A stretch of DNA of 64,000 bases from NCBI RefSeq assembly GCF_014201415.1, contig NZ_JACHEH010000003.1, positions 62,001-126,000 of the forward strand, written 5' to 3'. The position numbers and the translations under genes are program-made. Source of the DNA: Chelatococcus composti (lineage in GTDB: Bacteria > Pseudomonadota > Alphaproteobacteria > Rhizobiales > Beijerinckiaceae). The notes under the pieces were generated by a model. The model saw only the letters and a program-made list of their open reading frames with translations. It had not been told where the DNA came from and did no database searches. Each line of letters opens with the position of its first letter. Position 1 is the stretch's first letter. Below are positions 45,791 through 54,305 of this stretch, in pieces.

Positions 45791-46895
45791 GCCGCGCGCC
45801 TCCGTCATCCGCGGGAAAATGGTGACAAGTCCGATTGGCGAAGGCGACAAGTGACAGCATGACCGGAACCTCGACGAGAACACCGACCACGGTCGCGAGC
45901 GCAGCGCCGGATTGCAGTCCGAAGAGGCTGATCGCGACGGCCACCGCGAGCTCGAAGAAGTTGGACGTACCGATCAGCGCGCAGGGCGCGGCGACGTTGA
46001 AGGGCACGCGCCACGCCCAGGCCGCAGCATAGGCCAGCGCAAAGATGCCGTAGGACTGGATCAGGAGCGGCACCGCGATCAGCGCGATCAGCAGCGGCTG
46101 CTCCAGGATGATCTGCCCCTGAAACCCGAATAGAAGCACGACCGTCGCCAGCAGGCCGAGCACCGAGAAGGGCTTGACCGCCGCCGTGAAGCGCGCGACC
46201 GCCGCCTCGGCGTCCGCCCCCCGGCGGCCCCGCGCGAGCCACTGGCGCGTGGCGGCGCCGGCAGCGAGCGGGATCAGAATGTAGAGCCCGACCGAGAGGA
46301 TGAGCGTCTCCCAGGGCACGACGATATCGGTGACGCCGAGGAGCAGCGCCACGATGGGCGCGAAGGCAAAGATCATGATGACGTCGTTCACCGAGACCTG
46401 CACCAGCGTGTAGGTGGCGTCGCCCCGAGTGAGCTGCGACCAGACGAACACCATCGCGGTGCAGGGTGCCGCGCCCAGCAGGATCAGACCGGCAATGTAC
46501 TGCTGCGCATCGGCCGGTGCGATCAGGTCCGCGAACAGGACCTCGAAGAACAGGACGGCGAGCCCTGCCATGGTGAAGGGCTTGATCAGCCAGTTCACCA
46601 CGATCGTCAGCACGAGCCCTTTCGGCCGATCGCCGATGTGGCGCAGGCTCGCGAAGTCGACCGCCACCATCATCGGATAGACCATCGCCCAGATCAGGAC
46701 GGCAACGACCAGGTTGACGGACGCGATCTCGAGCGCGGCGAGCGTCTCGAACAGGCCCGGCAGCACGTTGCCGAGCAGCAGCCCGGCGCCGATGCAGAGC
46801 GCCACCCAGACAGAGAGCCACTTTTCGAAGAAGCCGATGCCGGCAGGCGCCGCTGCGATGGCCTCGGCCGTGGGCGCGTAGGTGTCGTTGCTCAT
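45783..46895 (-). CDS. acr3: ACR3 family arsenite efflux transporter
   Basis: 370-residue membrane protein with about ten helices. It begins with the N-terminal [21 protein letters not shown] and has the conserved Cys of TM4 in [17 protein letters not shown], then [20 protein letters not shown] (TM9). It exports As(III). Its start overlaps the arsC stop (ATGA at 46892-46895), so the two are translationally coupled. Confidence 0.96.
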   Translation of the reverse strand: MSNDTYAPTAEAIAAAPAGIGFFEKWLSVWVALCIGAGLLLGNVLPGLFETLAALEIASVNLVVAVLIWAMVYPMMVAVDFASLRHIGDRPKGLVLTIVVNWLIKPFTMAGLAVLFFEVLFADLIAPADAQQYIAGLILLGAAPCTAMVFVWSQLTRGDATYTLVQVSVNDVIMIFAFAPIVALLLGVTDIVVPWETLILSVGLYILIPLAAGAATRQWLARGRRGADAEAAVARFTAAVKPFSVLGLLATVVLLFGFQGQIILEQPLLIALIAVPLLIQSYGIFALAYAAAWAWRVPFNVAAPCALIGTSNFFELAVAVAISLFGLQSGAALATVVGVLVEVPVMLSLVAFANRTCHHFPADDGGARHG

Positions 46896-47329
46896 CGGGC
46901 GGGGCTCTCGTTTACGCGGCGCCCGTCGGCGTCCACCACGAGCTCGCCGTCCTCCTTGCGGAACTCCCCGCGCTGCGGGTTCGGCAGGATGTCGAGCACC
47001 GCCTCGGAGGGGCGGCAGAGCCGTGTTCCGAGCGGCGTCTCGACGATGGGGCGGTTGATGAGGATGGGATGCTCCAGCATCAGGTCGATCAGCTCGTCGT
47101 CGGAGAACTTGGGGGCATCGAGCTTGAGCTCGTCGTAGGGCGTGCCCTTCCGGCGCAGGAGGTCGCGCACGGGGATCCCCATCGCGGCGATCAGCGCCAC
47201 GAGCCGCTCGCGGCTCGGGGGCGTCTTCAGATACTCGATAACCTCCGGCTCATCGCCGGAGTTGCGGATCAGCGCCAGCACGTTGCGCGACGTGCCGCAG
47301 TTCGGGTTGTGATAGATCCTGGTGGTCAT
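46892..47329 (-). CDS. arsC: arsenate reductase (glutaredoxin-dependent)
   Basis: 145-residue thioredoxin-fold enzyme of the E. coli plasmid R773 type. The catalytic Cys11 is in [14 protein letters not shown], and the arsenate-binding arginines in [20 protein letters not shown]. It reduces As(V) to As(III) for the ACR3 pump. The ATG at 47329 overlaps the stop of arsR (ATGA) and the gene overlaps acr3 in the same way, a fully coupled operon. Confidence 0.95.
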   Translation of the reverse strand: MTTRIYHNPNCGTSRNVLALIRNSGDEPEVIEYLKTPPSRERLVALIAAMGIPVRDLLRRKGTPYDELKLDAPKFSDDELIDLMLEHPILINRPIVETPLGTRLCRPSEAVLDILPNPQRGEFRKEDGELVVDADGRRVNESPAR

Positions 47330-47667
47330 GCGGTCTCTTTCCGGGCGGCGTGCGTCGAGGGGGCGATCCCGCATGCTGCCGGATCGCCGGCGCAACAGTG
47401 GCGGGTCAGATAGTCGATGAGGCCTGTCATGGTGGCGAAGTCCGCTGAGTAGATCAGCGAGCGTCCTTCGCGCCGGACCGTCACCAGCCCGGCGTGCTTC
47501 AGTTCCTTGAGGTGGAACGAGAGCGTGGCCGAAGGGAGATCCAGCGCCTCGCCGATCCGCCCCACTGCACGCCCGTCCGGACCGGCCTCGACCAGAAGAC
47601 GGAAGATGTCGAGACGCGTCTCCTGCGAGAGCGCAGCCAGCGCGGCTAAGGTGTCCTGCTTTTCCAT
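47326..47667 (-). CDS. arsR: ArsR family arsenic-responsive repressor
   Basis: 113-residue winged-helix repressor. The DNA-binding part is IGEALDLPSATLSFHLKELKHAGLVTVRREGRS (about 38-70). The As(III) site is likely Cys91-Cys92 and Cys99 in TRHCCAGDPAACG, the C-terminal arrangement of one ArsR subgroup rather than the helix-3 site of R773 ArsR. It is the first gene of the arsenic operon. A palindrome and promoter lie directly upstream. Confidence 0.94.
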   Translation of the reverse strand: MEKQDTLAALAALSQETRLDIFRLLVEAGPDGRAVGRIGEALDLPSATLSFHLKELKHAGLVTVRREGRSLIYSADFATMTGLIDYLTRHCCAGDPAACGIAPSTHAARKETA

Positions 47668-47668
47668 A

Positions 47669-47702
47669 TCTCCACATTATTGGAGAAGTTAAGGGTAATC
47701 AA
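47669..47702 (-). promoter_or_regulatory. ars promoter with overlapping ArsR operator candidate
   Basis: On the minus strand TTGATT (47697-47702) and TAATGT (47674-47679) are spaced by 17 bases. The inverted repeat TCTCCA-N6-TGGAGA (47669-47686) covers the -10, a fitting place for ArsR. By normal spacing transcription would start at about 47667, the A of the arsR ATG, so the message may be leaderless. Confidence 0.65.
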
Positions 47703-47720
47703 TCCCCAGAGATCGGCAGA

Positions 47721-47990
47721 TCAGCTCCGATCGTCAATGGCCCTGCACGCCCGGGCCTGCCCGCGCAGTACGACATAGTCGCTCATCATTTCCGACAGCA
47801 CCGAGCGTTCCGGCAGCAGCAAGAGCTCGTCGGCCGCACGTGCCTGGAGATCGCGACTGTACTCCACGACCGGCGGACATGCAGAGCTGCCGCCAGGTTC
47901 AGAACCGACCGTCGCGCAGCCGCTCAGCAAGCTCGTCGCGATCGCGAGGGCGGCGAGCTGCCGCTTCCAGCATCCGGCGTTGGACATCAT
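47721..47990 (-). CDS. Rz1-like outer-membrane spanin lipoprotein
   Basis: 89-residue lipoprotein from the ATG at 47990. The signal CWKRQLAALAIATSLLSGC ends in the lipobox LLSGC (Cys about 24). The rest is Pro/Ala-rich then helical with CPPVVEYSRDLQARAADELLLL, the typical form of phage lysis proteins of the Rz1/LysC type. It overlaps the Rz-like gene by 92 bases in another frame, the classic embedded/overlapping spanin arrangement. Confidence 0.78.
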   Translation of the reverse strand: MMSNAGCWKRQLAALAIATSLLSGCATVGSEPGGSSACPPVVEYSRDLQARAADELLLLPERSVLSEMMSDYVVLRGQARACRAIDDRS

Positions 47991-48156
47991 TGGCCTTCTC
48001 CGTGGTCTCAAGGCGTTCAGCGAGGCGTCCCGCTCGCTCGCCGGACCTCCGAAGCGAAAACAGGAAAAGGAGCACTGCCAGCCCGATGGCTCCGTAGCGC
48101 AGCGCCGCCCGCATCCATGGGCTGGCGGCGATCCCGGTGAGGAGCGCGGCGATCAT
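47899..48156 (-). CDS. Rz-like inner-membrane spanin
   Basis: 85-residue protein with one membrane helix (ALRYGAIGLAVLLFLFSL, about 17-34) followed by a charged, probably coiled-coil helix, GERAGRLAERLETTEKANDVQRRMLEAAARRPRD. This is the i-spanin layout. It starts with ATGA overlap on the endolysin stop, and its 3' part overlaps the Rz1-like gene in a different frame. Confidence 0.78.
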   Translation of the reverse strand: MIAALLTGIAASPWMRAALRYGAIGLAVLLFLFSLRRSGERAGRLAERLETTEKANDVQRRMLEAAARRPRDRDELAERLRDGRF

Positions 48157-48827
48157 CGCCGCCCCCAGCGCCAGTCATCGAGCCGGGCGTAGATCGTGAC
48201 TGCGATGCCCCCGAGCGCGACGGCGATGAACAGCCAGCGCAACGTGTCGAGATACGGCACGAGCGGCAGGATGGCGGTCTGGGTCTCGGCCAAGACGCTC
48301 TGCGCGACCTCCACCCCTGCGGCGCCCAGCGTCGCCACACCAGCCGCCCCTCCACCCTTCATGGTGCGGCTGTCGGCCAGCACTTCGCGGGCGGGCGGCG
48401 TTTCGGCTGCAAATGCCGTCGCCCGTACCGGGAACCGCTCGCCCCACTGCCGTGCGGGCCCGAGGTCGACATGAATGAAGCCCGAGCGCGGGTAGAAGCC
48501 GAAGCCGAGGAACCCGACCTCCCGCGCCGCCGCCTCGAAGGCCACCGGGTCGTGGTTCGCCATGGCGATGTCGAAGGCCGTGCCGTCCATGTGCTTTGAG
48601 CGTGGCGCGCCGCCGACGGCCCGGTTGTGCACCGGACTGCGGTAGGCCGAACGGACGATGAGCGGCTTGCCAAGACGGTCGCGCAGCGCCTGGAGCTTGT
48701 CGAGCGCGGGTTCGTTGACGAGCAGCTTGCCGGTGCCCCGGCAGGCGATCTCGGCAGGGGAGAAGTTCGGCCAGCGCCACGAGCGCTCGGGCACGTCGCG
48801 CCAGTGTTTGTAGGTCATTGTCGTCAT
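48153..48827 (-). CDS. phage endolysin, M15-family peptidase with C-terminal membrane segment
   Basis: 224 residues. The N-terminal M15/VanY-like domain has zinc ligands His79 and Asp86 in SKHMDGTAFDIAM and His119 in GFIHVDLG. It would cleave peptidoglycan cross-links. A linker then leads to a hydrophobic segment, about 193-213 (YLDTLRWLFIAVALGGIAVTIY), so the enzyme may be membrane-held before lysis. It precedes the spanin genes by overlapping ATGA and follows a strong terminator. Confidence 0.85.
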   Translation of the reverse strand: MTTMTYKHWRDVPERSWRWPNFSPAEIACRGTGKLLVNEPALDKLQALRDRLGKPLIVRSAYRSPVHNRAVGGAPRSKHMDGTAFDIAMANHDPVAFEAAAREVGFLGFGFYPRSGFIHVDLGPARQWGERFPVRATAFAAETPPAREVLADSRTMKGGGAAGVATLGAAGVEVAQSVLAETQTAILPLVPYLDTLRWLFIAVALGGIAVTIYARLDDWRWGRR

Positions 48828-48843
48828 CGCAGGTCTCCAGGCA

Positions 48844-48878
48844 CAAAAAAAAAAGCCCGCACCTCGACGAGGGCGGGC
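48844..48878 (-). terminator. intrinsic terminator between head genes and lysis cassette
   Basis: On the minus strand GCCCGC / GCGGGC (48873-48878 and 48855-48860) enclose an inner CCTC/GAGG stem, followed by ten Ts (48845-48854). It lies between the DUF6127 gene and the endolysin gene, so read-through or antitermination would decide lysis gene expression. Confidence 0.85.
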
Positions 48879-48905
48879 GGTGGTCTGATGGGTCGGGCGG
48901 ATGGG

Positions 48906-49193
48906 TTAAGGCGTCGGTCCGAAGAGCTTCAGCTTGATGGCGAAGCCGGCCATCAGCGCGATCAGGATGCCGGTGGTGAGGATGCGGACTGTCGTCTGCA
49001 CGGCAGTGCGCTTGGCCAGCCTGAATCCGGCCAGCAGCGAGCGCAGGTCGCGGATATCTTCTGCGGCATCCTTGCCCTCAAGCCCGACTTCTTGCAGGGC
49101 GCGGCGAGCGCCGGTTTCGGAAGCGCGAACCAGGAGCGCTTCAAGCTCAGTCTCGGACACACGGAAGTGATCGCCGGCTTTGGATGGTGTCAT
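48906..49193 (-). CDS. DUF6127 family small phage membrane protein
   Basis: 95-residue protein with a soluble N-terminal helix region, SETELEALLVRASETGARRALQEVGL, and one C-terminal membrane helix, RILTTGILIALMAGFAIKLKLF (about 70-91). This form is common near lysis genes in rhizobial prophages. Its topology would allow a holin-like or lysis-timing role, which is only a guess. It lies 42 bases after the head-closure gene, where tail genes would be expected. Confidence 0.7.
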   Translation of the reverse strand: MTPSKAGDHFRVSETELEALLVRASETGARRALQEVGLEGKDAAEDIRDLRSLLAGFRLAKRTAVQTTVRILTTGILIALMAGFAIKLKLFGPTP

Positions 49194-49235
49194 GGCGGTC
49201 TCCCCGAGACTCTGGTTCCGGCTTGCCCTTGGCGC

Positions 49236-49583
49236 TCAGGTCGCCACCCCCGATTCGCACAGCATGGTGATGAAGCGGCCGCGCCGCTCCATGTCGGCGG
49301 AGGTACGGATGTTGTAGACGGTGCCGGAACGGGTCTCGATCAGCCGCCAGGCGGCGGTGATGGTTGCGGTCTCGGCATCGTAACGTACGATGATCAGCGC
49401 CGGCTGCACTTCCTGCAGGCGCGACGCGATGACGGTTTCGCCGCCCTTGGAGGGCAGGATGCAGGCGTCACGCTCGAACTGTGGCACCCACTGGCCATAG
49501 GTGCCGCCATAGCCATCATCGATCTCCTCGCGCTTTTCGAGGCGGACGCGGTCGCGCAGGGCATTGGCGGTGATCCTGGCCAT
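49236..49583 (-). CDS. phage head closure / head-tail adaptor protein
   Basis: 115-residue beta-rich protein beginning ARITANALRDRVRLEKREEIDDGYGGTYGQWV, the usual start of SPP1 gp16 / HK97 gp10-like head-tail joining proteins. The middle EVQPALIIVRYDAETATITAAWRLIETRSGTVYNI is the family beta-barrel. It closes the head after DNA packaging and would provide the site for tail attachment. It overlaps the connector gene by one base. Confidence 0.85.
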   Translation of the reverse strand: MARITANALRDRVRLEKREEIDDGYGGTYGQWVPQFERDACILPSKGGETVIASRLQEVQPALIIVRYDAETATITAAWRLIETRSGTVYNIRTSADMERRGRFITMLCESGVAT

Positions 49584-50152
49584 CAGATCGGGCTTCTGCG
49601 ATAGGGTGCGATCAGGGCATGGACGGTGCGGTCAATGGCAACATCGATGCTGGTGTCTGCACCATCGAACAGGCGCTGGACGATGAGCAGGATGGCCTGG
49701 CGGATGGGCTCCGGCACGCCGGCCGCCGCGCCATAGCCGGCGGTGAAGATGATCGAGACGGCATCCGCGCGACGGAAGGTAGCCGGCCAGGATTGGCCTG
49801 ACCGCCGGGTGACATAGGCACCGCGCGCGTCGGCAAACAGATCGTAGACGCCGGTGTCCAATGTCTGCTGCACATTGTCGCCGTCGAAGTAGCTGACGCT
49901 GTCGATCGCGGTCACCGGCGCCAGCGGCAATGGCAGGTGATCGGCAAAGCGGCCAAACTCCTGTCGCCAGGTTTGGGTAATCAGCGCCCGCCCGAGAATG
50001 CCGGACCAGCCGTCGAGATATGCCGTCGCCGCCTTGATCTGAGCGGTGATCAGATCGTCCTGGTCATCATGATCAACACGCAGATGGGCCTTGGCTTCGC
50101 TGAGCGACACCGGCATGGTCGCGGGCGCAACCGTGCGGACGGGAGCGAGCAT
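49583..50152 (-). CDS. head-tail connector protein (gp6-like)
   Basis: 189-residue, mostly helical protein with SLSEAKAHLRVDHDDQDDLITAQIKAATAYLDGWSG (about 16-51), the defining start of HK97 gp6/SPP1 gp15-like connectors. The C-terminal helix EPIRQAILLIVQRLFDGAD closes the family fold. It docks under the portal ring. Location between capsid and head-closure genes is normal for HK97-type phages. Confidence 0.88.
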   Translation of the reverse strand: MLAPVRTVAPATMPVSLSEAKAHLRVDHDDQDDLITAQIKAATAYLDGWSGILGRALITQTWRQEFGRFADHLPLPLAPVTAIDSVSYFDGDNVQQTLDTGVYDLFADARGAYVTRRSGQSWPATFRRADAVSIIFTAGYGAAAGVPEPIRQAILLIVQRLFDGADTSIDVAIDRTVHALIAPYRRSPI

Positions 50153-50229
50153 GGCTGTCTTCCAACAGGTTGATGAACGGGGGGCGGCCAGAATCTCGGC
50201 GCTGCCGACTGTCTGGCCGCTCTGACCGA

Positions 50230-50616
50230 TCAGGCGACCGGCGCGTCGTGGGGATGGCCAAGCGCAAAGACGGCGCCGGCAGCGATCGATGTGCCGGAGG
50301 TCTTGGTGATGACGGCGCGGATGTAGCGCTTCGTGCCCTTGTAGCCCTGCTTATAGACCGTGCTGGCCTCAAGCGCAGTCGGCAAAGAGCCGAGCAGATC
50401 GCCGGCCGCCACATCGGCAAAATCGCCATCCGTGGTCGTGTCGCTCTCCTGGATGGCGACGACGAAGAGGCCGTCGCCGGCAATCGCCCCGGTGGTGATG
50501 ATCAGCGTTGCCGCGTTGTAGCCCTGCAGATCGGCATGGCTGCCCTTGGTGGTGGCCGTGACCACGGCCGGAACCAGAGACGCAACCAGGCTGAGGCCGG
50601 AGATACCGTCCTTCAT
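50230..50616 (-). CDS. hypothetical phage structural protein
   Basis: 128 residues, Thr/Ala/Gly-rich and predicted beta, e.g. NAATLIITTGAIAGDGLFVVAIQESDTTTDGDFADVAAGDLLG and YIRAVITKTSGTSIAAGAVFALGHP. I do not recognise an assigned family; the repeated strand-turn pattern and its place directly after the capsid gene suggest a capsid decoration or minor head protein. Start at 50616 with MKDGISGL is the only good one. Confidence 0.6.
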   Translation of the reverse strand: MKDGISGLSLVASLVPAVVTATTKGSHADLQGYNAATLIITTGAIAGDGLFVVAIQESDTTTDGDFADVAAGDLLGSLPTALEASTVYKQGYKGTKRYIRAVITKTSGTSIAAGAVFALGHPHDAPVA

Positions 50617-50683
50617 GACAGATGTCCTTTCGATGAATGGGAATGATGAGGAGACGGGCAGCCGGAGCCGCCCGTCATGTGGA

Positions 50684-51958
50684 TCAGGTGCTGACCTTCA
50701 GCAGCTTGAGCGCCTCGAAGTTGACCACGCCGCCGCCGACCCGCTTGGTGGTGTAGAACAGCACGTTCGGCTTGGCGGTGTAGGGATCGCGCAGGACGCG
50801 GATGCCGATGCGGTCGACGATCAGATAGGCGCGGCCGAAGTCGCCGAAGGCGACGGGAAAGGCATTGGCCGCCACCGCCGGCATATTGTCGTCGGTGTGG
50901 ACAGGCTTGCCGAGGATGGTGGCCACCTGTGCAGGGCCGGAGGGTGGCGCCCAGACATAGGCGCCCTCGGCGTCCTTGAACTTGCGCACCGTGTTCATGG
51001 TCGCATCCGACATCAGCCAGGAGGCCCCGTTCCGGTAGCCGGATTTCAGGGCATAGTAGAGGTCGATCAGGCAATCGGCAGGATTGGCCGAGGCGGTCGC
51101 CGCAACAAAGCCGTCAGCCTTGCCTGAAGCGACGAAGCCGATCTTGCCCCAGGCATGGGAGGCATTGGCCACCGTGTCATAGGCAAGGATGCCGCGCGGC
51201 TTGTTGATGCCGTCGCCATGGGCAAAGGCAGCCCCCTCCTGCTCGGCGAACTCGATCGCCACTTCGTCGGCCAGCCATGCGGCAAGATCGATGCGCGCAT
51301 CGTCGAGCGAGGTCTGCGTGGCGCCGGGCATAGCGTAGATCTCGCCGGTATTGATGGCGATCTCACGCAAGGTCGGCGTGGCCGTGCCAGGACGATCCTG
51401 TTCCTCGCCAACCCAGCCCGACGTCGCCCCGCCCATATTGACCAGCTTCTTGTAGGTACTGGTCGAGATCGAGATGGTGCGGGCGAGCGAGCGGATGGTG
51501 GAGACGGTGCCGAGCACCCGGTCGATCCCGGCCTCGGTCTCTTCCGGCACCAGATAGCCGCCGTCAGGATCGGACTGGGTGGTCAGCTTGGCCTTGACCT
51601 CGAGATCACGCAGGCCGGCATCGACGCCGCGGCGGAAGAAGCGGTCGAAGGCCTGGGCATGTTCGGCCTTGTCGGGGTCAGCCGGGCCACCCACCCCGCC
51701 GACCTTGAGCGCTGCCAGCGCGGCATTGGTCTCGTCGAGGGCCTTTTGCAGGGCGGTGATCTCGGCATTGATGCGGTCGACCTTTTCGGTCTGGACCACA
51801 TCGGCCATGCCGGCCCGGATGTCGGCGAGTTCCTTGTCGCGCTCGACCTTGAAGTCCTCGAAGGTCTTCTGCAGTTCGGCCAGGATTTTGGTGGCATTGC
51901 CGGAATCGGCGCGCACGCCGACGATCCCGCGCGCACGCGGGGTGAGCTCGATACCCAT
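50684..51958 (-). CDS. phage major capsid protein, HK97 family
   Basis: 424-residue protein. The N-terminal about 110 residues are charged and coiled-coil-like (LQKTFEDFKVERDKELADIR ...), fitting the scaffolding delta domain removed by the protease. The HK97 fold follows, with GGYLVPEE at about 155, LARTISISTSTYKKLVNMGG, INTGEIYAMPGATQTSLDDA and, near the C-terminus, ILGKPVHTDDNMPAV and FGDFGRAYLIVDRIGIRVLRDPY. It forms the icosahedral shell. Confidence 0.95.
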   Translation of the reverse strand: MGIELTPRARGIVGVRADSGNATKILAELQKTFEDFKVERDKELADIRAGMADVVQTEKVDRINAEITALQKALDETNAALAALKVGGVGGPADPDKAEHAQAFDRFFRRGVDAGLRDLEVKAKLTTQSDPDGGYLVPEETEAGIDRVLGTVSTIRSLARTISISTSTYKKLVNMGGATSGWVGEEQDRPGTATPTLREIAINTGEIYAMPGATQTSLDDARIDLAAWLADEVAIEFAEQEGAAFAHGDGINKPRGILAYDTVANASHAWGKIGFVASGKADGFVAATASANPADCLIDLYYALKSGYRNGASWLMSDATMNTVRKFKDAEGAYVWAPPSGPAQVATILGKPVHTDDNMPAVAANAFPVAFGDFGRAYLIVDRIGIRVLRDPYTAKPNVLFYTTKRVGGGVVNFEALKLLKVST

Positions 51959-51968
51959 CTCAGGTCTC

Positions 51969-52838
51969 CTATGATCTGATGGTGTCGATCAGCCGCTGCA
52001 GGGCGGCGGCATTCAGTTCGGGATTGTCGCCTGCATCGCGCGCGGCGGAAGGCTGGCCTGCATCACGCGTGGCCGAGCCGATCAACTCCGAGAGCATCTC
52101 GGAGCGCATGGTGCGGGTGAAGCCGGCCTTCGCGAGCGCGGCCTCGGTTTGCCGGCGTGCCATCAACCGCCGGTCTGTGCTTTTGGCATCGCCGGAAGGC
52201 GCTGCAACGCCATCGTCGACGGCATCGGCAAAGCCATATTCGACGGCCTGCGCTGCCGTCATGAAGGTCTCGGCATCCATCAGCCGTTCGATGCCGACGC
52301 GATCGATGCCGGTGCGGGCCTCGTAGATGTCGGCAAGTGCCGCATCGAACTGCTCGAACAGGCTGGCGGCCTCGCGCAGGTCATGGCGGTTGCCGATGAC
52401 CAGACCCCAGGCATTGTGCACCATCATGAAGGAGCCGAGCCCCATGCGGATCACATCGCCGGCCATGGCGATGATGGACGCGGCCGACGCTGCCCAGCCC
52501 AGCACCTCGACGGTCACCTTTGCCGGGTGCGTACGCAGTAAATTGTAGATGGCGATGCCCTCGAACATGTCGCCGCCGGGCGAGTTGATGCGCACGATGA
52601 CGTCGCGATTGCCGATCGAACGGAGCGCCGCCGAGATGCGCTTTGCCGTGACGCCGCCGCCTGTCCAGCCATCCTCGCCGATGACGTCGAAGATGGAGAT
52701 GGTGGCGTCGGCGTCGGCACCGGGCGCAGCGGCAAAAGAGTGCTCTGCCCATTTCGCCAGCACGTCGCTCGGCGCATCCCACTGGTAGTTCTGTGGGCGA
52801 GCCATTGTGGGCGCCTCGGGCAGCTGGCGTAGGCTCAT
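51969..52838 (-). CDS. head maturation protease, ClpP-related (S14/S49-like)
   Basis: 289-residue protein. The catalytic Ser lies in LGWAASAASIIAMAGD (Ser118 by alignment with ClpP) and His141 in SFMMVHNAWG; the oxyanion segment is VRINSPGGDMFEGIAIYN (about 82-99). The C-terminal about 80 residues are charged and not part of the peptidase fold. It processes the capsid delta domain encoded next. The start at 52838 overlaps the end of the small membrane protein gene; longer upstream reading has no similarity. Confidence 0.92.
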   Translation of the reverse strand: MSLRQLPEAPTMARPQNYQWDAPSDVLAKWAEHSFAAAPGADADATISIFDVIGEDGWTGGGVTAKRISAALRSIGNRDVIVRINSPGGDMFEGIAIYNLLRTHPAKVTVEVLGWAASAASIIAMAGDVIRMGLGSFMMVHNAWGLVIGNRHDLREAASLFEQFDAALADIYEARTGIDRVGIERLMDAETFMTAAQAVEYGFADAVDDGVAAPSGDAKSTDRRLMARRQTEAALAKAGFTRTMRSEMLSELIGSATRDAGQPSAARDAGDNPELNAAALQRLIDTIRS

Positions 52839-52990
52839 CAGAGGTTCTCCAGAAGCTGGAACAGGTATCCGCCGAGCGTGACGCCACCGATGAAGATGCC
52901 GAAGTCGAAAGCAGGGCTGATGGCGGCCAGCCCGACAACCGCCATGACGATCAGCGTCGAGGCCAGTTTCAGCGCACCAAGAAGGCTCAT
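52838..52990 (-). CDS. small phage membrane protein between portal and protease genes
   Basis: 50-residue product, MSLLGALKLASTLIVMAV..., almost wholly hydrophobic with two likely short membrane segments (about 8-24 and 30-44) and ending YLFQLLENL. It overlaps the portal stop by ATGA and its own TGA overlaps the protease ATG, so it is translationally locked into the head operon. Function unknown. Confidence 0.6.
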   Translation of the reverse strand: MSLLGALKLASTLIVMAVVGLAAISPAFDFGIFIGGVTLGGYLFQLLENL

Positions 52991-54285
52991 GGTTCGTTCT
53001 CCTTTGGTTCAAAATGGTCAGCGTCGGCGTCTCCGTCTGCACTCATGCCACCAGCTGGTTCGCCCGCCGTGTTCGACGGCGGATAGAAGACGTCGCCGCC
53101 GTCGCGCGGGTTCTGGTCTTCGAGCGCGCGGATTTCATTCGGGCTGTAGACGCCCCATTGCAGGCCTTTGACGTAAGCCTCCCAGCGCGCCTTGATGTCG
53201 CCCTTGACCAGCGCCGCCCGGTTGAAGCGCGCGTAGAGATCGTCTTCCGCGCCGATCAGGTCGCGGTTGATCGCCTCTTCCCACATGGTCAGATGGTCCT
53301 CGAGCGTCCAGGCGACGAAGCCGATCGATTGCTGCTCGATACCCGTGCCCCAGCTGGTCGACTTTTCCGTATCGCCGATCATGTGCGGCGGCACGCCGAA
53401 GAACATGGCAATGTCGGTGCGGCTGAACTTGCGGCTCTCGATCCATTGCGCATCCTCGGCCGTCATGGCGATGCGGGCATAGTCCATGCCCTCTTCGAGG
53501 ATCAGGTTCTTTCCCTCCTGCTCGCCGCCGGAGCGGAACTCTTCGAGCCCGGCCTTGAGATTGGCGACCGCCTCGGGCCCGAGCTTGTTCGGATGTTTCA
53601 ATACGCCGCTGACGCGGGCGCCATTACGGAAGGTGGTTGCACCATGGTCTTCCATGGCCAGCGACAGCCCGATGGTCTCGCGGGCGTAGGCAATCGCCGA
53701 CACGCCATGCACGCCATCCAGCGTCAGCCCGACCAGATGGAACACCTCATCCTGGCGGAGCCGGATGCGCCGTCCGTCCTGGCGGGTGTAGATGTATTCC
53801 AGCGCCAGATCGTCCGTCTGCCTGACCTCGACCCGGTCGGGATGCAGCGGGATCAGTTCCTGCACCAGTCCGCGCGAGCGAACGATCATGGCGTAGGCAT
53901 TGCCGCGCAAAAGCAGATGCGCCTGCAGCATGCGGCGGAACTGCGACGGCGTCTGCCAGCGGTTCGGCCGTCGTCGCAGCACCGTCCAGATCGGCGTGTC
54001 GGAGGCGTCTTCGCGGGTGCGCTCATCCACCCGGCGCTTGATGTGCAGCGGCAATGTCGCCACAGCACCCGAGATGATGCGCACACAGGCATAGACGGCC
54101 GCCACCCGCATGGCGCTGTCGGGCGTCACCGCAGCCCCCGAGGCGGTCACCGTTCCCGAGCGCAGCGCCTCTTCCAGCTGCTGCGCCGTGGTGATCACGA
54201 TCCCGCCACCCGCATCCTGGAACGACGCGCGCGGAGATGCGGCCGGCGGTTTTGCGCCGCCGAACCAGTTCGACCAGAATGCCAT
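52987..54285 (-). CDS. phage portal protein, HK97 family
   Basis: 432-residue protein with all main portal segments: AVYACVRIISGAVATLPLHI (about 50-69), FRRMLQAHLLLRGNAYAMIVRSRG, EVFHLVGLTLDGVHGVSAIAYARETIGLS, ARVSGVLKHPNKLGPEA, and MFFGVPPHMIGDTEKSTSWGTGIEQQSIGFVAWTL. It forms the dodecameric DNA gate at one capsid vertex. It lies 20 bases downstream of the large terminase gene. Confidence 0.95.
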   Translation of the reverse strand: MAFWSNWFGGAKPPAASPRASFQDAGGGIVITTAQQLEEALRSGTVTASGAAVTPDSAMRVAAVYACVRIISGAVATLPLHIKRRVDERTREDASDTPIWTVLRRRPNRWQTPSQFRRMLQAHLLLRGNAYAMIVRSRGLVQELIPLHPDRVEVRQTDDLALEYIYTRQDGRRIRLRQDEVFHLVGLTLDGVHGVSAIAYARETIGLSLAMEDHGATTFRNGARVSGVLKHPNKLGPEAVANLKAGLEEFRSGGEQEGKNLILEEGMDYARIAMTAEDAQWIESRKFSRTDIAMFFGVPPHMIGDTEKSTSWGTGIEQQSIGFVAWTLEDHLTMWEEAINRDLIGAEDDLYARFNRAALVKGDIKARWEAYVKGLQWGVYSPNEIRALEDQNPRDGGDVFYPPSNTAGEPAGGMSADGDADADHFEPKENEP

Positions 54286-54305
54286 TGGGTTCTTTCGTCA
54301 GCTCT

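Noticed and set aside
47330-47677. Upstream extension of arsC through arsR
   Set aside because: It is a shifted reading of arsR; the catalytic domain starts directly at 47329.
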